A stretch of 64,000 bases of DNA from Leishmania donovani (GCF_000227135.1 NC_018258.1:357391-421390), one strand, 5' to 3'. Counted from the first letter of the stretch, positions 10,880-21,149 are shown. Notes: generated from the letters alone by a model not told the origin. Program-made: numbers and translations.

Positions 10880-12102
10880 CTTAGCGTCGAAGCAAGTGCT
10901 CAAAAACGAATACGGTGCTAAAGTCGCATGAAGACCTCTTCGACAAAGTCCGCTGCTGTCTGGTCGGGGGGCGGTAAACACCCCCTGCTCAGCTCCATGC
11001 CGTTGCACGCAAACAAGGCACGCAGTCGTACCACCTCAGCGTTGCCCTCAGGCTCTGCCTAGGCACTACGGTCCGTCTTGCAAAATGGGAATGACAATGA
11101 GAAGGCGAGGAAGGGCACAGCAGAATTGAGTAAAAGCTCGCCATGCGGAGACGGTAAGGGGGCGAAAGCATATCAGGTGCGCCGCACGTTTTGGTGAGGC
11201 AGCTCAGCACGTGCCTACAGGCATGTCCATGCGCCACGCGTGCAGCGCACCTCAGAACCACAAAAGACACCGTGAAGGAAAGGCGTACATTCGACCCATC
11301 TTTTTTGCGGAAGAGAAGGGGGAGGCAAAGACGGGCTGGCCGCAGCACAGACCTGCCGTCTGATAGCACATGGGCTACCGGACTCCACTCTGCAGAAAGG
11401 CTCCCTTGATACACCTCCAGGCGAAGGGCTTCTTCCTTCTTTGGTCTTGTCTCTTCCGTTTTTTTTCTTATTCCCCTTGCCTGCTCCTGTAAAGCATCCG
11501 TCAAGGACAACTTCTCTGAAGTGCGCGCGGCCCCCACGAAAACAAGGCGCGCACAGGCAGTCACGCATCCGAGCACAGCAAGACGCGTGACAACGAAGAC
11601 CGCGTCGCATCGCACGTGCCTCTCTACTCGTGATCAAAATAAAAATAGAAAGGAGGCAGGTGCAGCCAAGGCCCGGCACAAGATAACGAGGCGCACAGAG
11701 AAACACAACACGCGGAGCGCTGCGTCACAGCTCGTCGGCGCCTGAGGACAAGACTCGAGAAGCACTTCTATGGTGGGAGGCAACAGGAAGACGATACAAA
11801 AACAAACACGACAGTATTCGCACGTTGCGGCATCTATGGAGACGTAACAGTGCTCGGCACATGGCCACAAGCGATGGCCGCAACACTCAAAAGAGAGGAC
11901 GCATGGCGTCGTGAGAAAGGCACCAGGCACGAGAAGGAGGGCGCGTAACCGATTGCAAATGCGCGGAATCCCATCGATACATCTGGTGGTTCACGCCTTC
12001 GCAATTCAAAGACGTCCGCAGTGGCACAGCACCAGACCTGCACACTGCCTGCGTACTCGGCGAGGAGCGTGCACAAAAAAGGCCACTGGTGTCTCTTTGT
12101 GT
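10880..12102. other. Intergenic spacer within the PDZ-like gene cluster
   Basis: Contains the upstream flank of the 893-residue protein gene. On the coding strand, pyrimidine-rich runs occur at about complement 11060-11110 and 11440-11475, candidates for splice acceptors. A 208-codon minus-strand frame (10989-11615) is rich in Arg, Leu, Cys and Ser and has no domain, so I do not accept it as a gene. Confidence 0.5.
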
Positions 12103-14415
12103 CTACTTTCGCAGAAAGCGCAGTGTCATGCGAGTGAGCTGGCTAATATGCTTCAGCGTCGCTTCAGCATCCGACGCTGGCGTGCCGTTTACCGCGGCGA
12201 TGTACCACGTGGTGGGCTGCTTCCTGAAGTTGCTGAAGAAGGGATGCTGACGCACCCTTGCCTTGCGACTCTTTGGCAGACTCATCAAGCGCAGAGGCAG
12301 CTGCTGCGGTGCCTCAGACGGATCCGTCAGGCGACCAATCGGCAGTCCCCACGGCGTGTCCACGGAAGGCCGCTCCAGCACCATCTCATCCTCGGAAAGG
12401 TGGGTAAGCTTGACCTGGTTGTCGAACGTGCACGGTTCCACGAGTTCTCCCTCCGGTTTTTGCGGACAAGCACCTGGTGGCTCACTCGCGTCGTTCGCTG
12501 TCTTTTCAGCCTCTATCCCATCTCTATTTTGTGCGATGGCCTCCGCCGAGGGCACGGCCGTGGGTTCGGCGTCCGCTGCGGATCGCGAAACCGCTGCCGA
12601 TTGAGGCACAGTAGATTCTGCAAGCTGCTGCTTCAAGGCTTTCGGTTTTCGTCCACGCTTCTTCCCCTTCCTGACGCCCTCCGCCGCAATCACGGCGGCC
12701 GCGGCGGCTGGCGATGGTGGTAGAGTAACAGACTCCACCAGCGGTGTCTCCATCGCGATCGGCGGGTCAACCGCGCTCGGGACGGCGGGCGCAGTGGGAT
12801 CGGCGGCACGCTCCTGCAAGAATTTGCTAACGGCCGCCTCCATGCGGCCTCTGTCGAGGCCATCGCCACTTATCCTATTACGTGGCTCCGCAGCTTCTGC
12901 CGATAGCATCTCTCTGCTGTGCGTTGTGGCCGCGACAGCCGTCGTCGTTGTGGTGCTGCGTGAGGCAGTCAGGCGATCTTGTGCGGACTTGGGCATCACG
13001 AGCAGCTCCAACACGACAGTCTCGGCTGCCTCTATCAGGAGCTGCACCTGCGTCATGTGCAGCGCCTCAACGCCGTTCACTGCCAGCAGTCGTAGCTGCA
13101 TGCCATACTCGCGCACGAACTCCTTCGCCGGCTTTGACAGAATGTGCGTTGAGGGCGCGCGCCAGTAAAGTTGCTCGTCGACCGTGAAGCCCCACTCCGC
13201 TGCGGTGCTCTGCCGGCGCAGAATCAGCGTCACGCGCTGGCCAGAGGTGCCTTCGCCGCCTTGTGGTGGTGTCAGAAAGGCCACTTCCGTCGGCAGCGAG
13301 CGGGCTTCTGCCCTAAACGAGCTAGACTTGAGCACCAGCTGCACGTTCTTGCGTCCTTCCGTCGCTGACTGTAAGGTCTGCAGCAGATGCCGCGTGTAGG
13401 CCGCGTAATCGCCGTGCGCCACAGGTTCGACCGAGCGACCCTTTATCATCACGATGGATGCACCTTGCGGGGTGGACTGAAGCAGGTCGTGCAGCTTTCT
13501 CGCTTTCTCAAAGACGCGCAGGCTCACGTCGATGTCCACCAGCGCGCCCTGCTCGTTGAGCAACAGCCCCCACGGCGTCTCTGGCGTAGGCCGGTGCAAG
13601 TCAACGACAGCGGTGCCATCCTGCTCATTGATCTTCACCCGCGTCACCTGCGTGTAGGACATCGGCGGCGAACTCATGGTCGACTCGAGGACGAGCACCC
13701 AATCGCAGAGCTGGTAGTAGTACTGCGGGTAGACCGGTGCCAGCCGCCGCGCTGCCTCCTCGGCGTTACTCTCGCGGACTGCTGCCTTGACGATAGGCAC
13801 AGTGAGCATGATGTTATTGTACACCGCCACAAAGTCTTCCAAAAGCGTCTGTGTTACGACAAGCGCCGCGACACTCTCCGCGGCGGTCTTCGTGTGTTTC
13901 TTGGCGAGTTCCTCCTGAATGCGACGCTGCAGCTGCAACGCCACCAGCTCGACGCGCAGCTTCACGCTCACGTAGGAGACCGCGTAGAGTCCCTCAACGG
14001 CAGAGTCGATCGGCACTTGCCGCGAGGAGGCGTACGAGTTAAACTGCTTCGCCACCGCCGCCTTGTCCGTCGGCGAGGCGCCCTTCCGCATATCCGCTGG
14101 GAGGGCATCGCAAAGGGCTTGACGCACAATGTCCATCAACTCCCAAAGCACCATTCGTGGGGTGAGGACAAGCTGGGAGGTGGGGCCCGAGAGCTCGTTG
14201 AGGCGGGCCACCATCGTACCTATCCGGCGAGCGAGCAGCACCGAGTAGTCGTCTACGGGGCTGGTCCCGCGTGGTGGTGAAACGGTCGGCGCCGCGCTTT
14301 GCGGCGGAGCGGCGCTGCCCAGTAGGCGCGCAGCATCCCCGCTGTAGATGAGATCTGCCGGCTCCCTGCAGCGGCTCAGGCGATTCAGCGCCTCGGCTAG
14401 CGTGGAGCTACTCAT
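12103..14415 (-). CDS. PDZ-like/AT-hook protein A (770 aa), kinetoplastid-type family of unknown function
   Basis: ATG at 14413-14415 (MSSSTLAEALNRLSRCREP). The frame reaches 14439 only through a GTG. Layout: a helical N-terminal region about 60-260 (with LVLTPRMVLWELMDIVRQAL); a first PDZ-like module about 270-375 with PETPWGLLLNEQGALVDID; a second about 385-490 opened by QGGEGTSGQRVTLILRR, with AEWGF and LLAVNGVEALHM; and a linker carrying an AT-hook-like KKRGRKPKA near residue 585. A third module, 663-770, has DTPWGLPIG and YIAAVNGTP and ends TLRFLRK. The 1121-residue neighbour has the same order (YTPKELLYELEAAL, QRWGLLLNDKG, QGGEGGIGQR, a final LRALRK), so the two are clear paralogs. AT-hooks bind the minor groove of AT-rich DNA. 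I infer a DNA-associated scaffold, possibly on kinetoplast DNA, but nothing here proves location. Confidence 0.85.
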   Translation of the reverse strand: MSSSTLAEALNRLSRCREPADLIYSGDAARLLGSAAPPQSAAPTVSPPRGTSPVDDYSVLLARRIGTMVARLNELSGPTSQLVLTPRMVLWELMDIVRQALCDALPADMRKGASPTDKAAVAKQFNSYASSRQVPIDSAVEGLYAVSYVSVKLRVELVALQLQRRIQEELAKKHTKTAAESVAALVVTQTLLEDFVAVYNNIMLTVPIVKAAVRESNAEEAARRLAPVYPQYYYQLCDWVLVLESTMSSPPMSYTQVTRVKINEQDGTAVVDLHRPTPETPWGLLLNEQGALVDIDVSLRVFEKARKLHDLLQSTPQGASIVMIKGRSVEPVAHGDYAAYTRHLLQTLQSATEGRKNVQLVLKSSSFRAEARSLPTEVAFLTPPQGGEGTSGQRVTLILRRQSTAAEWGFTVDEQLYWRAPSTHILSKPAKEFVREYGMQLRLLAVNGVEALHMTQVQLLIEAAETVVLELLVMPKSAQDRLTASRSTTTTTAVAATTHSREMLSAEAAEPRNRISGDGLDRGRMEAAVSKFLQERAADPTAPAVPSAVDPPIAMETPLVESVTLPPSPAAAAAVIAAEGVRKGKKRGRKPKALKQQLAESTVPQSAAVSRSAADAEPTAVPSAEAIAQNRDGIEAEKTANDASEPPGACPQKPEGELVEPCTFDNQVKLTHLSEDEMVLERPSVDTPWGLPIGRLTDPSEAPQQLPLRLMSLPKSRKARVRQHPFFSNFRKQPTTWYIAAVNGTPASDAEATLKHISQLTRMTLRFLRK

Positions 14416-15363
14416 GTTTGCAAGAGATGCTCCGAGCACCGTTCAGGAGGACAGTGCAAATCGAGGAGGAGATCGGGGGAGGGGTGCTATCGCGCACGAT
14501 GGAGGCGCTGGGAACGTACGCGTATGCAATAAGTGTCTAGTGGGCGTCGCGGACGAGGACGAGAAGCGATCGAGGGAGCAGGGTCTCGTACGCGGAGAGG
14601 GACTGCGGAAGACGCAAAGCCAACGACGGGAATGGGGAGATACGCGCTCCTCAGCTGTGATGAGCCGCGTGAGCTCGAAATGCAGATGTAGAGAAACGTA
14701 ACGAGAAGGGCGGCGGTGACGCTTTCAGAAGCGAGAGAAGGAGATCAGTGGTGGGACGTTAAGGTGCGATCGAGAGTGAGAGCAGGTTCTCCAGTTGAGC
14801 CGAGCCCTTCTTGTCCTTGAGTGTTGCTCGAAAGGCGGTCACTGGCACCCTACAGCACAACGTACAGTACAGAGAAAGACGCTCAATTTGGTGCAGAAAA
14901 GCTTCTCCGCGCAACGCGGGCGCGACAGGCAATACAAAACACTCGAACAATATTGTTGACTAGAAAGATGATCCCCGAAGAAGTGAAGCGACACGGTGAA
15001 GCAATACGAAGAAAACAAAGAGCTGATCGATGCAGTTGCGTCCCTGTGCATGCGGTGCAGGCCGAGGTCCGAGGAGGAGCGCACGCGCCTTCGTGAACAG
15101 CTTTTCGCGTAGAAGAGCAACTGACGAATGGTGGTGCCGATACGAGACGCCCCGCCCCTGCCACTCGCACGCAGGACAAACAAACAAAAAAGAGCTTATT
15201 CGCTTGCGACGCCCGCATGTGTGTCGCGCTGAGCCCTGCACACGTCTGTGAAGATGATGATCCCGCCGCGGCATGGATGCCCTTTTCCAACACACAAAGA
15301 GAAAGAGATGCCAACGCGCAGATGACGAGGGCATGCCATTCAGCGACGATCTCACTCTGTATA
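14416..15363. other. Intergenic spacer within the PDZ-like gene cluster
   Basis: No coding region seen. Directly upstream of the 770-residue gene the coding strand has CCCCTCCCCC and TCTCCTCCTC runs (complement of about 14460-14485), followed by an AG about ten bases before the ATG, a plausible splice acceptor. Frames of 114-166 codons on the minus strand here are Ser/Cys/Arg-rich and not credible. Confidence 0.5.
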
Positions 15364-16623
15364 TCAAAACTCCAGCTCAGCATCTGCAGCCTCGGATTGT
15401 TCTGCGGGTTTCTCCTTTGAGCTGACCTCCGCCGCCTGTGTTGTGTCCAGGATTTCTACGGCCTTGTCCATCTTGCGGGGTCGCCCACGCCGCCCGGAGG
15501 TTTTCTTCTGCTTCTCTGGTTCAAAGGTGCGGCTAGCCGGCCGACGCCGCCCGCGCTTCGCTGCCGCCACTGTCTCAGCCTCCGTGGGCGCGTCGGCGGC
15601 GGCCATTTTGGCTGGACGTCCCCGCCGTCTCCGAGTCGGCACCGCAGCATCCTCGGGGCGAGCCTCGTCATCCTCTCCGCCCTCCGCTGGCGTTGCCTCC
15701 GCATACGCAAACCAAACATCGTCTGAGGTCTCCCCGGCTGCCGTGCTCCGCCATTTCGCGTCAAGCAGTGCTTCGCGTTTCGTTGATCGCCGACCGCGTG
15801 TCCGCACAGGCTTTACCGGCGCAAGCTTGTGCAACGTCTCCAGTGCGGCTGCGTCAATATCGTCCGCCGCGGAGGCGGACGCTGGGTCGACCGCCTCCGC
15901 ATCGGCCGACACGCTATCGTCAGCAGGCATGTCCGTCTCTTTGCTGGTCATCTGCCTCACTGCCGAGCGAGCACCGGAGTAGCGTAGCCGCTTTTTGCTC
16001 ACTTTGGGTTTCTTCAGCGATAGACCACGAGCGCGCCGCCCTGGCCTCTTCACGGCATTCTTGGATGACGTCCCGACTATCTCGGTGTCGTCAGAACCGA
16101 GAGCACCCGTCACTGGCGCCTTTGGCTTTCGCCCACGTTTCTTGGGTGTGCGCGTTGCCTCGGCTCCATCCTCTTCTCTTTCCAAACCAGTGTCAAACTG
16201 CCTAGGATCAGACGGGCTGCCGGCAACGGCAGACACGGCGCACTGCACGACCACGTCACGGCCGCTGTCGAACAGCTCCCGCACCGCTGCCTTCGTCAAC
16301 CTAGCGATGCCGTTGATGCTCGTCACCCGAACAGAGCTCGTGCGTGCCGCCTTCCCGTCGCCGAGCACGCTCTTTAGAGCAGCCGACGACGCCACGAGAT
16401 CGGCGCTCATGCCACGAACGAAGCACTGCTCATCACAGCCACCAACCGACTGGAAGTCGCAGTCAACGCCGAAGCTCTCGCTGTTGTGGAGGCGGTGGAG
16501 GTGAAAGGTGAGAGTCGCATGACTGCCCGTGGTGGGACAGCCCATTCCAGGAGATGGCATCGACTCGATGAGCGAGGCCGAAACGACCCTGACCGCGTAA
16601 AGCGGAAGGCTGCGCAACAGCAT
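15364..16623 (-). CDS. PDZ-like/AT-hook protein B (419 aa), single module plus multiple AT-hooks
   Basis: ATG at 16621-16623. The N-terminus (MLLRSLPLYAVRVVSASLIE) is hydrophobic with spaced Arg and no acidic residue until Glu20, typical of a mitochondrial import signal. Residues about 36-132 form one PDZ-like module in which Ser-Phe-Gly-Val (50-53) takes the place of Trp-Gly-Leu, with VTSINGIARLTKAAVRELF as the Asn-Gly helix segment. The rest is a charged DNA-binding-type tail. It has AT-hook cores at 163-166 (RGRKP), 334-337 (RGRP), 358-362 (RGRRRP) and 379-382 (RGRPR), with weaker Arg-Gly-Arg clusters near 195 and 275, set in Asp/Glu/Ala-rich spacers. The repeated KKRGRKPKA block is almost the same as in the 770-residue neighbour, tying the two together. 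Predicted role: binding AT-rich DNA, with kinetoplast DNA an attractive but unproven target; a nuclear role is the alternative. Confidence 0.83.
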   Translation of the reverse strand: MLLRSLPLYAVRVVSASLIESMPSPGMGCPTTGSHATLTFHLHRLHNSESFGVDCDFQSVGGCDEQCFVRGMSADLVASSAALKSVLGDGKAARTSSVRVTSINGIARLTKAAVRELFDSGRDVVVQCAVSAVAGSPSDPRQFDTGLEREEDGAEATRTPKKRGRKPKAPVTGALGSDDTEIVGTSSKNAVKRPGRRARGLSLKKPKVSKKRLRYSGARSAVRQMTSKETDMPADDSVSADAEAVDPASASAADDIDAAALETLHKLAPVKPVRTRGRRSTKREALLDAKWRSTAAGETSDDVWFAYAEATPAEGGEDDEARPEDAAVPTRRRRGRPAKMAAADAPTEAETVAAAKRGRRRPASRTFEPEKQKKTSGRRGRPRKMDKAVEILDTTQAAEVSSKEKPAEQSEAADAELEF

Positions 16624-17772
16624 AGCAAACGGAGATGCAGCTGCTCGACTTTATTTTTCGTTTCCGCTGTCAGTTGCTTGCTATGCAGAGGATTAGCCGA
16701 TGAGCTGATACGCGATGCATGGGAGAGAAAAACTGTGAGTAAAGCGTCACCTTTCGCGGTAGGCGCTAATATGCGCAGAGGTGATGAAGATGGCAAGAAT
16801 GTGTTTGCTCTATGAGTCGGTGCGCGTGTCCCTTGTATGCGATGCACTGCCACTACAAGGCTACGGCATCTATGGAAAATGTAGATATCTTTTCTTGCTT
16901 CCGCTTTTTCCGTCGGTGGCTGCTGCTGCTGCGCACAAACCATATGCTCTGCAGTGTCCTCGCGCGGGCGATACCGCCAGCCACCTCCCTGCTTTGTTTG
17001 TTTTTTCGCCGTTGGAAGTTGGCAGGTACAAGTAGTTACACAAGTTTTTTTGGGGGAGGCATGTATGGAAGTGTTCGGGCTTCTGCTGCAGCTGTTGCGG
17101 CGGCGGCGCCAGTACCTTTCCCACGCCGTGCCTCCTTTGCCCTCTTTTGTAGCTGCGGGTGAGCAGAGATGAGAAGAAGAATGGTGTGAGCACCATCGAA
17201 AAGAGAGAAGGATTGCGAAATAAGGGAGGAAAGCAGCACGTGTGCTGAGAATGGCACAGCACACCCCAAGGGGCGGGGTTTCGACGACACCGATCACATG
17301 ATGAGAGTTACAGCGCAAAACAGAATGAGGCACTACGGTGGTGACAACAAGCAACGCTAGCGATGGGAGGGGGATCTGCAGTGGAGAAGATCCGCGAGAA
17401 TGTACGAGCGAAAGAAAACAAAAAAAAAGTGGCTAGCAGCAAGGCAATGCCGCATTGCTGCGCTGCCATGCACACGATGACGTCGTTGTGCTTCGTCTAT
17501 TACATGAGCAAGTCACTGCCCATCAGAAAGGACTATCGAGACTCACATGTATAAAAGACAGCAGTCGTGTCTGAACAGCTCCATCCCCTATACAGACACG
17601 CACCGCCAGCGAATCATCTATGAAGCACCTGCACAAGATGTCCTTCTCGCATCCCTATGGTAGTCGTGCTCGAAGAGGAAAAACCGCCCTCGCCGCGACA
17701 GCACTAACACGCGGATAGACGTGACATGTGGCGCCACGCTACAAACCTTCCCCGCTCGCTGACTCTGGAAGA
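16624..17772. other. Intergenic spacer within the PDZ-like gene cluster
   Basis: A less GC-rich stretch with A- and T-runs (T8 at 17044-17051). Frames in both directions are short and of biased composition. It holds the 5' flank of the 419-residue gene and the 3'UTR of the 1121-residue gene; no RNA gene was recognised. Confidence 0.5.
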
Positions 17773-20700
17773 TCACTTTCGAAGTGCCCTCAAAACGAAG
17801 GAGAGCTTCGTGGAGCCTTTGATAGCGTCCAACGCCTTTGTCTTGTTGGACTTGGTCATCACGGAGAGGTCCTGCCCATTCAGGCCGTCCACCACCCACT
17901 TCACCTCACCCTGCGGGCCTGCGCGCAGAGAGCGCAGAAATGGGTGTGCCTGCTGTTTCGAAGCAAAGGGTGGCAGTTTCGTCATGATAATGTCATCTCC
18001 CGCAAAGGCTACCTTGATGTTCCACGGGCGCTTCGTACTCGACCGCTCCAGCTCCAACGTCGAGCCATCGAACTTCTCGAGCCGGACATCGTTATCGAAG
18101 GTCAGCGGCTGTGCTTCGAGCAGTCGGCTCAGCGAGATCCGCGGCACATCGTCTACTCCATCCTCAGCGGCGAGAGCCGCCTCCGTGGCGTCCGCCTTCG
18201 CGGACTGCTTCTTCTTGGTGTTTTCCCGCCCATGTTCGATGGCCACCTCCGCGGCAGTAGGCGGGAGGTCGACGAGTGGCATGTCCACCGGAGCTGAGGC
18301 GGAACCCTTGCCGCTGTCGTCTGGCTCTATGGCACCGGTATCCTCTTCGGCGCCCGCGCCTCTTCCGTCTTCTTCAGATGTCGCCGCTGCAACGGCAGAC
18401 GCCTTTGAACCGACACCGCGCCTCTGCTTCGCCTCCGCACCCTCGATCGCAGCGTCGCCTGCAGCGGCTTCGGACTGAAGCGGCTCTGCCTCCTCTGCGA
18501 GCGCGGCTCTGCCTAGCGACACCTCAGCGGCTTCTTTGTCCTTGAAGTTCTCCAGCTGCGTGTCGTCCTCCTCCACGGCCTCCTGCGCAGACGCGTCCTC
18601 GTTGTCGTCTGCCCCTTGCCCGTCGTCTGCAGCACACTTCCCGCCCTTCTTCCCGCGGCCGCCGCCCCGTGCATTCTTTTCGCCCTTCTTCGCACGTGCC
18701 TTTGCCGTTTTGGCAGGTGCCTTCTTGCGCTCGCGCGTCTTCTTTGGCAGCTCCGCCTCGGCCTCATCCTCAGCTGCCTCGATGCCGTCCTTCGCTTCCT
18801 GCTCAGCGGCATCCACGTCCGCAGCAACCCCGTGCTCCGCCGCGTTCTCCTCTCCTTCAGCGATCGGCTTATCCGATTCCTCCGCCTTAGGGACGTCCTC
18901 GCCATCAGCAACATCCTTGAAACCATCCATGAGTGCATGATCAGCCGTCTCCTCATCTGCGAAACCAGTCGCAGCGCCCTTTATACCGTCGTCGTCTTTG
19001 TAGTGCTGCTGAAGCGATAGCTGCTCCAAGCTCGCATCCTTCTCAGCGTCCATGTCGCCACTGTGATCATCCGCGGCCTCAGGGGCTCCAATCGTGGTAG
19101 TAGGCCTGGCCCAGTGCAGCTCCTCCAGCGCCTCGAAAGCCTCCGCGCCCCCCTCCTCCGCAGCAGGCGCATCAGCCTTATCGGATGCCGTGGCCTCGAG
19201 CTTCGCCTCCTGAAAGTGCTGCTTCAGAAACTCGTCCGCAATCGAGTCGGCCAGATCGTCAATTTCGCCTTGTACCGAACTCACCATCTTTTTCGCCTCT
19301 GCCGGCTCATCAGCTGCTGCCTCAGCCTCTGCAACGGCTGCTGCTTCCTTCTGCGCCTCTGAAGGTGCTGCATCCACCGCCGGCGTCTCCTGCGCATGTG
19401 CTACCTCTTCGGAGGAGAGAGGCCGCTCCACTTGAGAGGACAGCGTCGCCTCGGCCTCAGGCGGCAGGTCCGCTTTTGCATCCGTCACCTGCAGATGAAG
19501 GGTGAGCAGCAGCGAGCCGGAGATGAGACTCTTCATCTCCGCCACGGACAGCTGTGCCATGTCGTGGTTGTTGACCTTCAGAACACGGAGACGGCCTCGC
19601 ATGTCAAACAGAAGATTCTTGGCGGCGTTGGAGAGCTTCATGTTTGGCGCGAAGTCAGAGAGAACAGCGGCTGCGCCCTTCAGATACTGCAGCTTCAGCC
19701 CCCACGAGATGGACGTCGACGCGCGCTCCACCATGAGGAGACAGCGCTGGCCGATGCCGCCCTCGCCGCCTTGGTAGGACACTTCGAACAGAACCTCGCG
19801 GGGCACCGTTAAGTCCGCCTGCTTGCGCCTCTCAAGGGTGAGGGAAAGCGTCTTCGTGGTTTGCGTAAGGCTTGCGCGGAGCTTCTGCATAATGTCGTCG
19901 CGGCTGGAAGCGACCTCCTCGCTGCTCATGTGGACAGCGCGTACGCGGCGGCGGTTGACCTCGAAAATGGCTAGACCGCCAGCCTCACCAGACTGCTGCT
20001 GGACGGCATCGTACAGGCGTTCTCCAGCCTCGCTAGAGTTGCGCAGCTCATTCTCCACGCCCACAAGGAGACCCTTGTCGTTCAAGAGGAGCCCCCAGCG
20101 CTGCGCCACATCAGCGCGCTCCAGCGTTAGATGTCCCGTATATGGGTCGTACTCGATCACTTTTGCGAACGCCTTCACGTTCGCCGTGGATGGTGTCACA
20201 GCCGTCTCGGGCATCGGTGTCGTCGCCGGAGGAGACTCTGCTGCGGTCGCGGCGGCAGTGCTTGTAGCCACCGCCCTCAGCGCACGTCGATCGGCGTCCA
20301 CAGCGACCACCCAGCGCAGCACCTTGTAGAACGCCTCCTCGACAATCCTGGCGGGGACAGCGTTAGCTGCCAGGCTTCGAGGCGTGTCCACCTCGGTCGG
20401 GTCGCTCTGTGGCTGCCGGCGCAGCGCCTGCGACGCAGTGTCGATACTGCGGTACGCCGTCTGCACATCGCGCACCAGCTGCGCGATGTCTTGCAGGTTG
20501 TTCTTAGTCGCGAGCAGGGCGCGGCGCTCATCCGCAGAGCGTTTGCAATCCACCGCGGGGTCCCGCTCCTGCTGCACTCGCTGCTCAAGCATCTGCAGAA
20601 ACGATGTAAGGACGTCGTGCGAGGTGCCCTCGCTGAGACAATGTGCAAGAGCGACGACCGTCTTCGCGGGTGCGTTGTGATGAGCGAGAAAGGACTCTAG

Positions 20701-21138
20701 CTGCGGCATGAGCGGGTCTGCCTCGGCGTCATTGAGTACGTGCCGCAGGGAGGACACGTTGTCTTGGACGGCGAGGGAGGCGCAAACGTGGTACAGCGCA
20801 GCCTCCAGCTCGTAGAGCAGTTCCTTTGGGGTGTAGGAGAGGTGCGCGTGGATCGGGGTGCGCAGTTGTGTGACAATGATGCTCTGCACGCGATGCATCT
20901 CGGCGACAAGAGCACGATCGTATTGGCGGTTCGCAACGATGCGCCGCGCCTGAGAATCGTACAGCATAAATGGCGCAGTATACTTCTCTTTCATCCGCAC
21001 CGTCTCGGCGTGAATGCTTGTCTTGGGAGTCGCAGGCATGGGATACACACTCGGAGCTGGGGCAGGCTCTGGTGCATGCGCCGCAGACTCTGGAGCCTCT
21101 TTCTGAGGCATCTTGGACAGTCTCCTGCCGCGGTACAT
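17773..21138 (-). CDS. PDZ-like protein D (1121 aa) with long acidic/basic linker
   Basis: ATG at 21136-21138 (MYRGRRLSKMPQKEAPES). A splice acceptor CAG lies eleven bases upstream after a clear pyrimidine tract, which rules out the longer GTG-started frame. A helical region at about 70-290 includes YTPKELLYELEAALYHVCA. PDZ-like module 1 (about 325-437) has QRWGLLLNDKGLLVGVEN. Module 2 (about 448-552) has QGGEGGIGQRCLLMVERA, ISWGLKLQ and VLKVNNHDMAQLS. Residues about 560-1010 are a disordered linker dominated by Ala, Glu and Asp, with one strongly basic island (KKTRERKKAPAKTAKARAKK, then GGGRGKKGGK). Module 3 (about 1014-1121) has KRPWNIKV and WVVDGLNGQDLSVM and ends LRALRK. It shares layout with the 770-residue paralog but has a much longer linker and a Lys/Ala island instead of an AT-hook. 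Function unknown; scaffold or nucleic-acid binding is inferred. Confidence 0.85.
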   Translation of the reverse strand: MYRGRRLSKMPQKEAPESAAHAPEPAPAPSVYPMPATPKTSIHAETVRMKEKYTAPFMLYDSQARRIVANRQYDRALVAEMHRVQSIIVTQLRTPIHAHLSYTPKELLYELEAALYHVCASLAVQDNVSSLRHVLNDAEADPLMPQLESFLAHHNAPAKTVVALAHCLSEGTSHDVLTSFLQMLEQRVQQERDPAVDCKRSADERRALLATKNNLQDIAQLVRDVQTAYRSIDTASQALRRQPQSDPTEVDTPRSLAANAVPARIVEEAFYKVLRWVVAVDADRRALRAVATSTAAATAAESPPATTPMPETAVTPSTANVKAFAKVIEYDPYTGHLTLERADVAQRWGLLLNDKGLLVGVENELRNSSEAGERLYDAVQQQSGEAGGLAIFEVNRRRVRAVHMSSEEVASSRDDIMQKLRASLTQTTKTLSLTLERRKQADLTVPREVLFEVSYQGGEGGIGQRCLLMVERASTSISWGLKLQYLKGAAAVLSDFAPNMKLSNAAKNLLFDMRGRLRVLKVNNHDMAQLSVAEMKSLISGSLLLTLHLQVTDAKADLPPEAEATLSSQVERPLSSEEVAHAQETPAVDAAPSEAQKEAAAVAEAEAAADEPAEAKKMVSSVQGEIDDLADSIADEFLKQHFQEAKLEATASDKADAPAAEEGGAEAFEALEELHWARPTTTIGAPEAADDHSGDMDAEKDASLEQLSLQQHYKDDDGIKGAATGFADEETADHALMDGFKDVADGEDVPKAEESDKPIAEGEENAAEHGVAADVDAAEQEAKDGIEAAEDEAEAELPKKTRERKKAPAKTAKARAKKGEKNARGGGRGKKGGKCAADDGQGADDNEDASAQEAVEEDDTQLENFKDKEAAEVSLGRAALAEEAEPLQSEAAAGDAAIEGAEAKQRRGVGSKASAVAAATSEEDGRGAGAEEDTGAIEPDDSGKGSASAPVDMPLVDLPPTAAEVAIEHGRENTKKKQSAKADATEAALAAEDGVDDVPRISLSRLLEAQPLTFDNDVRLEKFDGSTLELERSSTKRPWNIKVAFAGDDIIMTKLPPFASKQQAHPFLRSLRAGPQGEVKWVVDGLNGQDLSVMTKSNKTKALDAIKGSTKLSFVLRALRK

Positions 21139-21149
21139 GATGAAGGAGG

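Noticed and set aside
10880..11008. Upstream extension of the 893-residue frame
   Set aside because: Needs a GTG start. The first ATG is at 10879. Similar GTG or TTG extensions of the genes ending at 14415, 21138, 24256, 31353, 42228, 52504, 60451 and 62525 were refused for the same reason.
13387..14280. 297-codon plus-strand frame
   Set aside because: Entirely antisense to the 770-residue gene; His/Arg/Leu-rich shadow.
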